Part shown: positions 21,315 through 29,552 of the stretch, in pieces
How positions within the stretch are numbered: the first letter of the stretch is position 1
Layout: every line of letters starts with the position of its first letter
NCBI GenBank assembly: GCA_020445945.1
Contig: JAGRFQ010000083.1
Location: forward strand, 1-47,934
Reading direction: 5' to 3'
Length of the DNA: 47,934 nt
Source of the DNA: Rhodocyclaceae bacterium
GTDB taxonomy: Bacteria; Pseudomonadota; Gammaproteobacteria; Burkholderiales; Rhodocyclaceae
The notes under the pieces: generated by a model
What the model was told of the DNA's origin: nothing
Database searches by the model: none
What the model saw: the letters and a program-made list of their open reading frames with translations, nothing else
Program-made: the position numbers and the translations under genes

Positions 21315-22286
21315 ATGGCCCGCAAGCGCCGCGCGGAGGCCTCGCAGGGGCAGCCGGCGGCGCGCCTGCGGGATACCCGCCTCGCCCCGCTCAAACACGT
21401 CAAACGCACGCTCAGGCGCAACACACCGCCCGCGCCCCCACCGGACGCGGCCCCGCCGCCGCCCAGCGACGACGACGCGACCCTGTTCCGCCAGCAGCTT
21501 GCCGATGCGCACGCCCTGCGCGACGCCAACCGCGCGCAACTTGACACGCCCCGCCCATCGCCCACGCCGCGCCGTCAGGCCATCGACAACGACCCACCGA
21601 CGCCATCGCCAGCCGCGACGGGCGGCCCCGCGCAGGACGACTTTGGCCACTTGATGGACGACGTCACGCCGCTGCCCGCGGCCAATCGTGCCGACCTCGA
21701 CGCCACCCGGCCGCCACCCGACGGGCCGGCACCGGACGCTGCGCAACTGCGCGACCCGGACGACGTGCTCGCCTGGCTCGGCGCCGGCGCCACCGCGCTC
21801 AAACCCGCCAACCGGGCCGAGGTCGCGACCCCGCCGCCGGTCGCCGCGCCGCGCCAGCACGAGGCCGACGAACGCGCCGCGCTGCACGCCTCGCTTGAAC
21901 CCTTCACCCTCGAAGACCGGCTGGACATCGGCGAGGAAGCCACCTTCCTGCGCCCCGGCCTGCCGCGCCGCGTGCTCGCCGACCTGCGCCGCGGACGCTG
22001 GGTGGTGCAGGCCGAGATCGATCTGCACGGCCTGGTGCGCGACGAAGCGCGCGCCGCGCTGGGCGAGTTCATGGCCCTCGCCCTGCGCCGCGGTCAGCGC
22101 TGCGTGCGCGTGGTGCACGGCAAAGGCCTGCGCTCGCCGGGCAAGGTCGGCGTACTCAAGCACCTGTCGCGCGGCTGGCTGGCGCAGCGCGAGGAGATTC
22201 TGGCCTTCTGCCAGGCACGCGCCAACGAAGGCGGCAGCGGCGCGCTGCGGGTATTGCTGCGCGCGCCGGCGCGGCCACGCAATTGA
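21315..22286 (+). CDS. Smr-domain protein with three N-terminal anchor-like repeats
   Basis: The 323-residue protein ends in an Smr (MutS2 C-terminal) nuclease domain, about residues 212-318. It has the family DLHGL (236-240) and HGKG (268-271) motifs and the upstream block FLRPGLPRRVLADLRRGRW seen in E. coli SmrA/SmrB. SmrB is known to cut mRNA at collided ribosomes. E. coli SmrA and SmrB have one N-terminal motif of the kind LF-x3-M-x-DVxPL...R...P. Here I see three: TLFRQQLADAHALRDANRA (56-74), DFGHLMDDVTPLPAANRA (109-126) and DVLAWLGAGATALKPANRA (150-168), separated by Pro-rich linkers. A basic stretch (about 17-35) precedes them. Co-transcribed with trxB. Confidence 0.85.
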   Translation: MARKRRAEASQGQPAARLRDTRLAPLKHVKRTLRRNTPPAPPPDAAPPPPSDDDATLFRQQLADAHALRDANRAQLDTPRPSPTPRRQAIDNDPPTPSPAATGGPAQDDFGHLMDDVTPLPAANRADLDATRPPPDGPAPDAAQLRDPDDVLAWLGAGATALKPANRAEVATPPPVAAPRQHEADERAALHASLEPFTLEDRLDIGEEATFLRPGLPRRVLADLRRGRWVVQAEIDLHGLVRDEARAALGEFMALALRRGQRCVRVVHGKGLRSPGKVGVLKHLSRGWLAQREEILAFCQARANEGGSGALRVLLRAPARPRN

Positions 22287-22309
22287 AAACGGCCGCAGAG
22301 GCGGCCGTT
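22283..22309 (-). terminator. Terminator of glnB
   Basis: AACGGCCGC (22288-22296) pairs with GCGGCCGTT (22301-22309) around a 4-base loop. Read on the minus strand it is followed by TTCAATT, a moderate T tract, 25 bases after the glnB stop. It abuts the end of the convergent Smr gene and may serve both. Confidence 0.65.
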
Positions 22310-22333
22310 CCCGGGGCAATCAGCGCCGACGCG

Positions 22334-22696
<363 letters not shown>

Positions 22697-22706
22697 TCAG
22701 TCCGGC

Positions 22707-24323
22707 TCAATACGGATCCTGATACCGGACGGTGATCGGAAAGCGCCAGTCCTTGCCGAAGGCCCGCCGGGTCAGGCGAATCCCCACCGGCGCCTGGCGG
22801 CGCTTGTATTCGTTGCGTTTCAACATCCCGACGGTGCGCCGGACGATGGCCTCATCATACCCTTGCGCGACGATCTCGCGGGGTGACAGGTCGCGCTCCA
22901 TGTAGGCCTCGATGATTGCATCGAGCACTTCATAGGGCGGCAGCGTGTCCTGGTCCACCTGGTCGGGCTTGAGCTCGGCCGACGGCGGGCGGGTGATGAT
23001 GTTGGTCGGAATCACCTCGGATTGCGCATTACGCCATGCCGACAGGCGATACACCAGCGTTTTATAGACGTCCTTGAGCACCGCGTAGCCGCCGGCCATG
23101 TCGCCGTACAGCGTGGCGTAGCCGGTGGCCATCTCGCTCTTGTTGCCGGTGGTGAGCACGATCGCGCCGGTCTTGTTCGACAGCGCCATCAGCAGCAGGC
23201 CGCGAATGCGGCTCTGGATGTTCTCTTCGGTGGTGTCTTCAGCCAGCCCGGCGAACTGCCCGGCGAGCATGCTGCCGAAGGTTTCCATCGCCGGTTCGAT
23301 CGGCAGCACGTCGTAGCGCACGTTGAGGCGCCGCGCCATCTCGGCCGCGTCGTCGAGGCTCATCTGCGCGGTGTAGGGCGAGGGCATCATCACCGCGCGC
23401 ACGCGGTCGGCGCCCAGCGCATCGACCGCCACCGCCAGGGTGAGCGCCGAGTCGATGCCGCCGGACAGGCCGATGATGGCGCCGGGGAAGCCGTTCTTGC
23501 CGAGGTAATCGCGCACCCCCATCACCAGCGCGGTATAGGCCTCCGTTTCGATGTCGGGCAGCGGCGTACACGGCATCTCCACCCAGCGCCCATCGGCAAG
23601 ATGCACCACCTCGACCAGCGACGCGAAGGCCGGCGCCTGCCAGGCCACGCTGCCATCGCGCTGCATGGCGAACGACGCACCATCGAACACCAGCTCGTCC
23701 TGCCCGCCGACCATGTTGCCGTAGAGCACCGGCAAACCGGTTTCGGCGGTCCGCTCGCGCGTCACCCGATAGCGCTCGGCCTGCTTGCCCAGATGACACG
23801 GCGAGGCGTTGATGGCGAGAATCACGTCGGCGCCGGCGCGCTCAAGCACGCCGGCAGGCGCCGGACCCCACAGGTCGGCGCAGATCAGCAGCCCGCAGCG
23901 CACCCCGTCAAGTTCGAACACGCAGCCCTCGGTCGCGGGATCGAAATAGCGCTTCTCGTCGAAGACCTCGTAGTTGGGCAGGCGTTGTTTGCGGCAGCGC
24001 GCAACGATCTCGCCATTGCGCAGCACCACGGCCGCGTTGTAGCGCCCCACTTCGTCGAAATCGGGCAGGCCGACCACCACCGCCATGTCGCCGGTGCGCG
24101 CGGCAATCGCATCGACCGCCTCGCGACAGGCGAGATAGAAATCCGGTCGCAGCAAGAGATCCTCGGGCGGGTAGCCGCAGATCGACAATTCGGGCGTCAG
24201 CAGCAATCGGGCGCTGCGCGCCTCGGCCTCGGCCATCGCGTCGAGGATCAGCCGGGTGTTTCCGGCCAGATCGCCAACCACGGGATTAAACTGGGCAACA
24301 GCAATTGCGAGCGATGTGTTCAT
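22707..24323 (-). CDS. nadE: Glutamine-dependent NAD+ synthetase
   Basis: The enzyme turns deamido-NAD+ into NAD+, using ammonia from glutamine. The 538-residue protein has an N-terminal nitrilase-fold glutaminase (about 1-260) with the Glu45, Lys112, Cys148 triad visible (TPELSICGYP; RKQRLPNYEVFDE; LLICADLWGP). The C-terminal NAD synthetase domain (about 270-538) has the PP-loop LSGGIDSA (from 286), then TTGNKSEMATGYATLYGDMAGG. It ends with the family-typical FPITVRYQDPY. glnB follows in the same operon, which links NAD synthesis with a nitrogen-status sensor. A cluster of DnaA-box-like sites lies upstream. Confidence 0.96.
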   Translation of the reverse strand: MNTSLAIAVAQFNPVVGDLAGNTRLILDAMAEAEARSARLLLTPELSICGYPPEDLLLRPDFYLACREAVDAIAARTGDMAVVVGLPDFDEVGRYNAAVVLRNGEIVARCRKQRLPNYEVFDEKRYFDPATEGCVFELDGVRCGLLICADLWGPAPAGVLERAGADVILAINASPCHLGKQAERYRVTRERTAETGLPVLYGNMVGGQDELVFDGASFAMQRDGSVAWQAPAFASLVEVVHLADGRWVEMPCTPLPDIETEAYTALVMGVRDYLGKNGFPGAIIGLSGGIDSALTLAVAVDALGADRVRAVMMPSPYTAQMSLDDAAEMARRLNVRYDVLPIEPAMETFGSMLAGQFAGLAEDTTEENIQSRIRGLLLMALSNKTGAIVLTTGNKSEMATGYATLYGDMAGGYAVLKDVYKTLVYRLSAWRNAQSEVIPTNIITRPPSAELKPDQVDQDTLPPYEVLDAIIEAYMERDLSPREIVAQGYDEAIVRRTVGMLKRNEYKRRQAPVGIRLTRRAFGKDWRFPITVRYQDPY

Positions 24324-24394
24324 AGCGGTGTAACTATACCGTTTGGCGCCGCTTTGTGCCGCGCATCAAACGCGCCGAAATCGGCGCCCGCCGC

Positions 24395-24440
24395 TTATTC
24401 ACACTTCAGGTGAACAAGGCTGTGGATAAATCGTGGACAA
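24395..24440. promoter_or_regulatory. Cluster of DnaA-box-like 9-mers between nadE and the COG3146 gene
   Basis: Four 9-mers fall within 46 bases. TTATTCACA (24395-24403) has 8/9 matches to the TTATCCACA consensus. On the opposite strand are GGTGAACAA (24409-24417, 6/9), TGTGGATAA (24421-24429, a perfect box) and CGTGGACAA (24432-24440, 7/9). The last three share GTGRAYAA-like cores at 12 and 11 base intervals. This is the divergent gap of about 230 bases between nadE and the next gene; no dnaA, dnaN or AT-rich unwinding element is present, so an origin is not supported. Confidence 0.5.
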
Positions 24441-24553
24441 GCGCCCTGCGGCGGGTGCCGCCGTGACGCACGACACTTTGCCTAAAAATGGGGCAGCCGG
24501 GGGCAAGGCCGCGCGCGCGCCGCCCATCGCAGCCCACAAAAGCCACCGGACTC

Positions 24554-25681
24554 ATGACCGAAGAACTCCGCTTTTTCCCCACCATCAGCGCCCTCCCCGC
24601 CGACCGCTGGAACGCCCTCGCCGGCCCCCAGCCGTGTCTCCAGCACGCCTACCTGGCCGCGCTGGAAAGCACCGGTTGCGTGGCCGGCTCGACCGGCTGG
24701 CAGCCGCATCACGCCACGCTGTGGCGAGACGCCACGCTGGTTGCCGCGATGCCGCTGTACGAGAAGCAGCACTCGTGGGGCGAATATGTGTTCGACTGGG
24801 CGTGGGCCGAGGCCTACACCCGCCACGGCCTCGACTACTATCCCAAGTGGCTGTGCGCGATCCCCTTCACGCCGATTCCGGGGCGCCGCATCCTGGGCGT
24901 TGACCGTGCCGCCCGCGCGCGGCTGCTCGGCCGCCTGCTGGCGTGGATCGAAGCCGGTGCGCACGGCTCCTTTCACGTGCTTTTCCCCTCATCCGACGAC
25001 GCCGCCCTGCTCGACGCATCGGGCCTGATGCTACGCCACGGCGTGCAGTTCCATTGGCGCAACACGGGCTACGCCGACTTCGAAGCGTTTCTGGCCTCGC
25101 TGACCCGCGACAAGCGCAAGAAAATCCGCCAGGAGCGCCGCCGGGTGCGCGACGCCGGCATCGATTTCGTGTGGCGTGACGGTCACGCCATCGGCACCGA
25201 CGAACTCGCCTTTTTCCACCACTGCTACAGCCTCACCTATGCCCTGCGGCGCAGCACCCCGTATCTGTCGCACGCCTTCTTCGCCGCACTGGTGCGCGAG
25301 CAGCCGACCGCCGTGCGCCTGCTGACCGCCTACCGCGCCGGCACACCGATTGCCTGCGCATGGTTCATCGCCGACGACACCGCGCTGTACGGCCGGTACT
25401 GGGGGGCGGTGGAAGAGGTCTCCTGCCTGCACTTCGAGACGTGCTATTACCAGGCCATCGACTACGCCATTGGCCACCGGCTGGCACGCTTCGAGGGCGG
25501 CGCGCAGGGCGAGCACAAGCTCTCGCGCGGCCTGCGCAGCACGCCGACCTGCTCGGCGCACTGGATCCGCGACGTGCGCTTTCGCGACGCCATCGACGAT
25601 TACCTCGCGCGCGAACGGCAGGGCGTGTCGCTGTATCTCGACGAACTCAACGAGCGCGCCCCGTTTCGCGCCGCACCATGA
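24554..25681 (+). CDS. COG3146-type GNAT-fold protein (DUF482)
   Basis: The 375-residue soluble protein matches the COG3146/DUF482 family, whose members have a Fem/GNAT-like acyltransferase fold. Typical blocks are HAYLAALESTGCV near the N-terminus, YEKQHSWGEYVFDWAWAEAY (about 70-90), DKRKKIRQERRRV (about 190), and the late RYWGAVEEVSCLHFETCYYQ and FEGGAQGEHKLSRG. The family's true substrate is not established; annotations mention peptidoglycan-related roles, which I treat as unproven. The start MTEELRFFPTIS is chosen over an ATG 66 bases earlier that adds a low-complexity Arg/Pro stretch. It ends inside a terminator shared with convergent ppa. Confidence 0.8.
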   Translation: MTEELRFFPTISALPADRWNALAGPQPCLQHAYLAALESTGCVAGSTGWQPHHATLWRDATLVAAMPLYEKQHSWGEYVFDWAWAEAYTRHGLDYYPKWLCAIPFTPIPGRRILGVDRAARARLLGRLLAWIEAGAHGSFHVLFPSSDDAALLDASGLMLRHGVQFHWRNTGYADFEAFLASLTRDKRKKIRQERRRVRDAGIDFVWRDGHAIGTDELAFFHHCYSLTYALRRSTPYLSHAFFAALVREQPTAVRLLTAYRAGTPIACAWFIADDTALYGRYWGAVEEVSCLHFETCYYQAIDYAIGHRLARFEGGAQGEHKLSRGLRSTPTCSAHWIRDVRFRDAIDDYLARERQGVSLYLDELNERAPFRAAP

Positions 25682-25709
25682 AAAAAGCCCGCACGGCGGC
25701 GGGCTTGTT
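25681..25709. terminator. Bidirectional terminator between the COG3146 gene and ppa
   Basis: AAGCCCGC (25685-25692) pairs with GCGGGCTT (25699-25706) with a 6-base loop. It is flanked by TTGTT on the plus side and six T residues when read on the minus strand. The stem begins right at the plus-strand stop codon. Confidence 0.85.
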
Positions 25710-25727
25710 CTGGCGCAACAACGCAAC

Positions 25728-26252
25728 TTACTTGTTGTTGGCGACCCCGGAGGTGATTTCCTCGCGCGCATCATCCACCGAGCCCCAGCCCAGAATCTTG
25801 ACCCACTTGCCGGGCTCCAGATCCTTGTAGTGCTCGAAGAAGTGCTGGATCTGCTTCATCAGCAGCTCCGGCAGATCGTCGGTAGTCTCCACGTTGTTGT
25901 ACAGCGGGGTCAGCTTGGACACCGGCACGGCGATCACCTTGGCATCTTCACCCGACTCGTCCTGCATCTTGAGCAGACCGACCGGACGGCAGCGGATGAC
26001 CGAGCCCGGCGGCAGCGGGAACGGCGTCACCACCAGCACGTCGACCGGGTCGCCGTCGCCCGCAATGGTGTGCGGCACATAGCCGTAGTTGCACGGGTAG
26101 TGCATCGCGGTGCCCATGAAGCGGTCGACGAAGACGCAGTCGCTGTCCTTGTCCACTTCGAATTTGATCGGATCGCCGTTGGCCGAAATCTCGATGATGA
26201 CGTTGATATCGTTCGGTACGTCCTTGCCTGCCTTGACTTGATCGAAACCCAT
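25728..26252 (-). CDS. ppa: Inorganic pyrophosphatase (family I)
   Basis: The enzyme hydrolyses pyrophosphate to two phosphates in the cytoplasm. The 174-residue protein shows the family I signature [10 protein letters not shown] (D-x-D-P-x-D metal site, about residues 65-74), preceded by CNYGYVPHT, and the [15 protein letters not shown] block. Length is that of the bacterial hexameric type. GGGAGGATG gives it a ribosome binding site. It is a single-gene unit with its own terminator. Confidence 0.96.
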   Translation of the reverse strand: MGFDQVKAGKDVPNDINVIIEISANGDPIKFEVDKDSDCVFVDRFMGTAMHYPCNYGYVPHTIAGDGDPVDVLVVTPFPLPPGSVIRCRPVGLLKMQDESGEDAKVIAVPVSKLTPLYNNVETTDDLPELLMKQIQHFFEHYKDLEPGKWVKILGWGSVDDAREEITSGVANNK

Positions 26253-26408
26253 ACATCCTCCCGTTGAAGTATCCGCACGATTATAGGGTTTTTACGGATG
26301 GCAAAAAACCTTTCGTGCAAACCGCGGCTGCAATTCAAGCCCGATGGATTGCCGCCGTTACTTCTGGAGCATCTCCCCCAACCCGCGACCGGTCGAAAAA
26401 AAGGATCA

Positions 26409-29363
26409 ATGCCAGCACCAGAGGCGATCACGCCCACGGCTCCACCGACCCGCAGCCCGTCCGACCCACCCGCCACCCAGACCGGCGACGTGGGGCACTG
26501 GCTGCCACGTGCCGTCTTCGCCGGCATGCTGGCGCTGATTCTGGTGCTCTTGCTGGGCACCGGCGGCTACTTTGTCTATCGCCAGGAACAGACCTTCGAG
26601 GCCAGCGCAATCGAGCTCGAAGCCCGCGCCCGCGCCGAACAGGAGGCCATTCTCCTGGGCGACGTCACCCGCGTCACCGACGCCCTGCAGCGTCAGCGCG
26701 CCACCTTCAACACCGCCCTGCGCGCACGCCTCAAGGCGCGCGTCGGGCACGCCGCCAACATTGCCGCGAGCATCCACGCCAGCCTCAACGGCACCCAGCC
26801 CGCAGCCGCGCTGCAACGCATCGTGGCCCAGTCGCTGCGCCCGATTCGTGGTACCGGCGGCGGTGGCAACCTGTTCATCCTCGACCGCCAGAACCGCGCA
26901 CTGCTCTTTCCCCTCGCCCCCGAACGCGAACTGGATACGCCCCTCGCCCTGACCGACGACACCGGCCACCGCTTCATCGACAGCTTCCACCAGGCGGCCC
27001 GCGACAGTCGCGGCGACTACGTGCGCTTTCGCTGGTATCCGCCCGACGAGGACGAGTCGATGGCCGACGCAACCGCCTACGTCGGCCACTTCGAACCCTT
27101 CGGCTGGACCATCGGCAGCAGCGCCTTCCTGCACGTGGCGCGCGCCGAACTCAAACGCAGTGCGGTGGCTGAGCTGGTCAACCACACGCCCGACGACACG
27201 CGTTTCGTACTCATCATCAACGCCGACGGGCGAGTGCTCACCGCCCTGCCGGAAGCGCACCGGGGCCCGGGCGCAGTGCCTGACAGCGCGCCCTGGTGGG
27301 CGCAGAAACTGCTCGACAAGGGGCGCACCGGCGGGGGCGTGGTGAACTTCGAGACCCAGTTTCCGGGGCTGCCGAGCCTCTCGCGGCATATCGCCTACGC
27401 CGCACCGGTCGATGTGTGGGGATGGACCGTGGCGGCCGTCGCCCGCCTCGACACGGTCGACCAGCTGATCGCCGGCGAGCGCGACAGGATGCGTGCCACC
27501 ACGCGCGAAGACTTCGTGGTCACGCTGCTCACCATGCTCGCCGCCTTCGGCATCGCGCTGATACTGTCGGTGCTGTTCTACCGCTGGATGGACGAACGTT
27601 TCCGGCGCTATCACCAGGACATCGAAACCCGCAATCGGGCACTCAACGACAACGCCCGCGAGCTGCGCCTGTCGGCCAAGGTGTTCGAGGCGAGCAACGA
27701 AGCGATCGCCATTCTGGACCACCGCTTCCGCATCATTTCGGTCAATCCGGCGCTCGAACGGGTCAGCGGCTTCAAGCACGCCCGCATCGTCGGGCGTCAC
27801 TGCGCCGAATTGCTGATCGGCGACGCACGCGCCGGCAGCATCTGGCAGCAAACCGAAGCGCAGCTGCGCGACGTCCCGCAATGGGCCGGCGAAATGGACC
27901 TCAAGCATGCAGACGGCAGCACCTATCCGGGCTGGGTGTCGGTTGGCGCAGTGACCAACGAAAGCGGCCGCCACGCGCACTTCGTGGTCTCGATCTCCGA
28001 CATCTCGAATCAGAAACGCAACGAGCAGCGCCTGCGCCAGCTGGCCGAATACGACGCCCTCACCGGCCTGCCCAACCGCGTGCTGCTGCTCGACCGGATG
28101 AGCGCGGCGATCGAAACCGCGCGCCGCCACACACAATTTCTGGCGGTGCTGTTCATCGACCTGGACCGCTTCAAGAACATCAACGACTCGCTCGGTCACG
28201 CCGCCGGCGACAGCCTGCTGCGCAACGTGGCGCACCGGCTGGCCAGCATGGTGCGCAGCTGCGACACGGTGAGCCGGCTGGGCGGCGACGAATTCGTGGT
28301 GTTGCTCACCGAGCTCGACACCGCCGGCCGCGCCGCGGCGGTGGCCAGCAAGCTGCTCAAGTCGCTGGCCGCGCCCTATGACATCGACGGCCACGAGCTG
28401 ACCGTCACGCCGAGCATCGGCATCACCGTGTTCCCCGACGACGGCGACAACCGCGACCTGCTGCTCAAGAACGCCGACGCGGCGATGTATCACGCCAAGG
28501 AAAACGGGCGCAACAGCTACCAGTTCTTCACCCGCGAACTGAACGAACGCGCCCAGCTGCGCTTGAGTCTCGAAAACGACATGCGCCGGGCGCTGTCACG
28601 CCACGAATTCTCGCTGTTCTACCAACCGCAGTTCGACCTCCACAGCGGCACCCTGGTGGGCGCCGAAGCGCTGCTGCGCTGGGAGCATCCCGAGCGCGGC
28701 TTCATCCCCCCCGACAGCTTCATCCCGATCGCCGAAGAGACCGGGCTGATCGTGCCGCTGGGGGCGTGGATTCTTCGCCAGGCCTGTGCCACGGCGCAAG
28801 CGTGGCGCGACGAGGGGCTGCCGGAGATCGTCATGGCGGTCAACATTTCGGCGCTGCAGATTCGCCGCGGCCACCTTGAAGCAACCATTTTCCGCACCCT
28901 GGGCGAAACCGGGTTTCCACCCACGCTGCTCGAACTCGAACTGACCGAAAGCGCGCTGATGACGCACCAGACGCACGTCTCCGCCACCCTCAAGGCGATC
29001 CAGTCGGCCGGCGTGGGGCTGGCGATCGACGACTTCGGCACCGGCTACTCCAGCCTCGCCTACCTCAAGCGCTTCAAGCTCGACAAGCTGAAGATCGACC
29101 GCTCTTTCATCAACGAGCTGCCCGACGACACCGACGACGCCCATCTCACCCGCGCCATCATCGGCATCGGCCACTACCTCGACATGAAGGTGATCGCCGA
29201 AGGCGTCGAAACCAGCGCCCAGGAAGGCTTCCTGTGCGAACTGGGCTGCGACATGGCGCAGGGCTACCTGTACGCCAAACCGCTGCCCGCCGACGCCTTC
29301 CGCCAGATGCTGATCGACATCAAGTATCAACCCACGTCGAAGCCGGCCGCCTCCACCGCCTGA
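26409..29363 (+). CDS. Membrane Cache-PAS-GGDEF-EAL cyclic-di-GMP protein
   Basis: A 984-residue bifunctional-type c-di-GMP protein. Order: membrane helix (about 34-55); periplasmic Cache-like sensor region to about 365 with two similar halves (GNLFILDRQNRALLFPL... and FVLIINADGRVLTALPE...); second helix (about 368-392); PAS domain (about 425-540); GGDEF domain (from about 547, GGDEF at 625-629, with an RSCD inhibitory I-site at 616-619); and EAL domain (EAL at 753-755, DDFGTGYSS and EGVET present). Both active-site signatures are intact. I take the ATG at 26409 because AAGGA precedes it; one at 26298 would add 37 non-conserved residues. Its last 37 bases overlap convergent copZ. Confidence 0.92.
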   Translation: MPAPEAITPTAPPTRSPSDPPATQTGDVGHWLPRAVFAGMLALILVLLLGTGGYFVYRQEQTFEASAIELEARARAEQEAILLGDVTRVTDALQRQRATFNTALRARLKARVGHAANIAASIHASLNGTQPAAALQRIVAQSLRPIRGTGGGGNLFILDRQNRALLFPLAPERELDTPLALTDDTGHRFIDSFHQAARDSRGDYVRFRWYPPDEDESMADATAYVGHFEPFGWTIGSSAFLHVARAELKRSAVAELVNHTPDDTRFVLIINADGRVLTALPEAHRGPGAVPDSAPWWAQKLLDKGRTGGGVVNFETQFPGLPSLSRHIAYAAPVDVWGWTVAAVARLDTVDQLIAGERDRMRATTREDFVVTLLTMLAAFGIALILSVLFYRWMDERFRRYHQDIETRNRALNDNARELRLSAKVFEASNEAIAILDHRFRIISVNPALERVSGFKHARIVGRHCAELLIGDARAGSIWQQTEAQLRDVPQWAGEMDLKHADGSTYPGWVSVGAVTNESGRHAHFVVSISDISNQKRNEQRLRQLAEYDALTGLPNRVLLLDRMSAAIETARRHTQFLAVLFIDLDRFKNINDSLGHAAGDSLLRNVAHRLASMVRSCDTVSRLGGDEFVVLLTELDTAGRAAAVASKLLKSLAAPYDIDGHELTVTPSIGITVFPDDGDNRDLLLKNADAAMYHAKENGRNSYQFFTRELNERAQLRLSLENDMRRALSRHEFSLFYQPQFDLHSGTLVGAEALLRWEHPERGFIPPDSFIPIAEETGLIVPLGAWILRQACATAQAWRDEGLPEIVMAVNISALQIRRGHLEATIFRTLGETGFPPTLLELELTESALMTHQTHVSATLKAIQSAGVGLAIDDFGTGYSSLAYLKRFKLDKLKIDRSFINELPDDTDDAHLTRAIIGIGHYLDMKVIAEGVETSAQEGFLCELGCDMAQGYLYAKPLPADAFRQMLIDIKYQPTSKPAASTA

Positions 29364-29533
29364 ATCAGCATCTCGGGCGTCGCTTGCGCCTGATCGAAGC
29401 GCACGCGGGCCTGCGCCGCGGCCAGATCGACCTGCGCGTCGGTCACCCCGGGCACCGCCATCAGCGCCGCCGTCACGCCCTTCACGCAGCCCTGACAGCT
29501 CATCCCCTCGACTTTCAACACAATCTCGTCCAT
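29327..29533 (-). CDS. copZ: Heavy-metal-associated copper chaperone (CopZ-like)
   Basis: A 68-residue single HMA domain with the metal-binding GMSCQGC (Cys13 and Cys16) and the usual beta-alpha-beta pattern ending in AVEAAGFDVG. Such chaperones carry Cu(I) to CopA-type ATPases. It follows copA by 19 bases on the same strand, which supports the copper assignment. Its 3' end overlaps the convergent c-di-GMP gene by 37 bases. Confidence 0.88.
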   Translation of the reverse strand: MDEIVLKVEGMSCQGCVKGVTAALMAVPGVTDAQVDLAAAQARVRFDQAQATPEMLIQAVEAAGFDVG

Positions 29534-29552
29534 CGCTCACTTCCTCCGAAAA

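Noticed and set aside
24395-24440. Replication origin
   Set aside because: Box cluster is present, but there is no dnaA, dnaN, gidA or AT-rich unwinding region near it.
26253-26408. A c-di-GMP riboswitch before the GGDEF-EAL gene
   Set aside because: I could not find the conserved GEMM core or paired helices in this gap.
26406-28493. A 695-codon minus-strand frame
   Set aside because: Antisense to the GGDEF-EAL gene; no domain structure.
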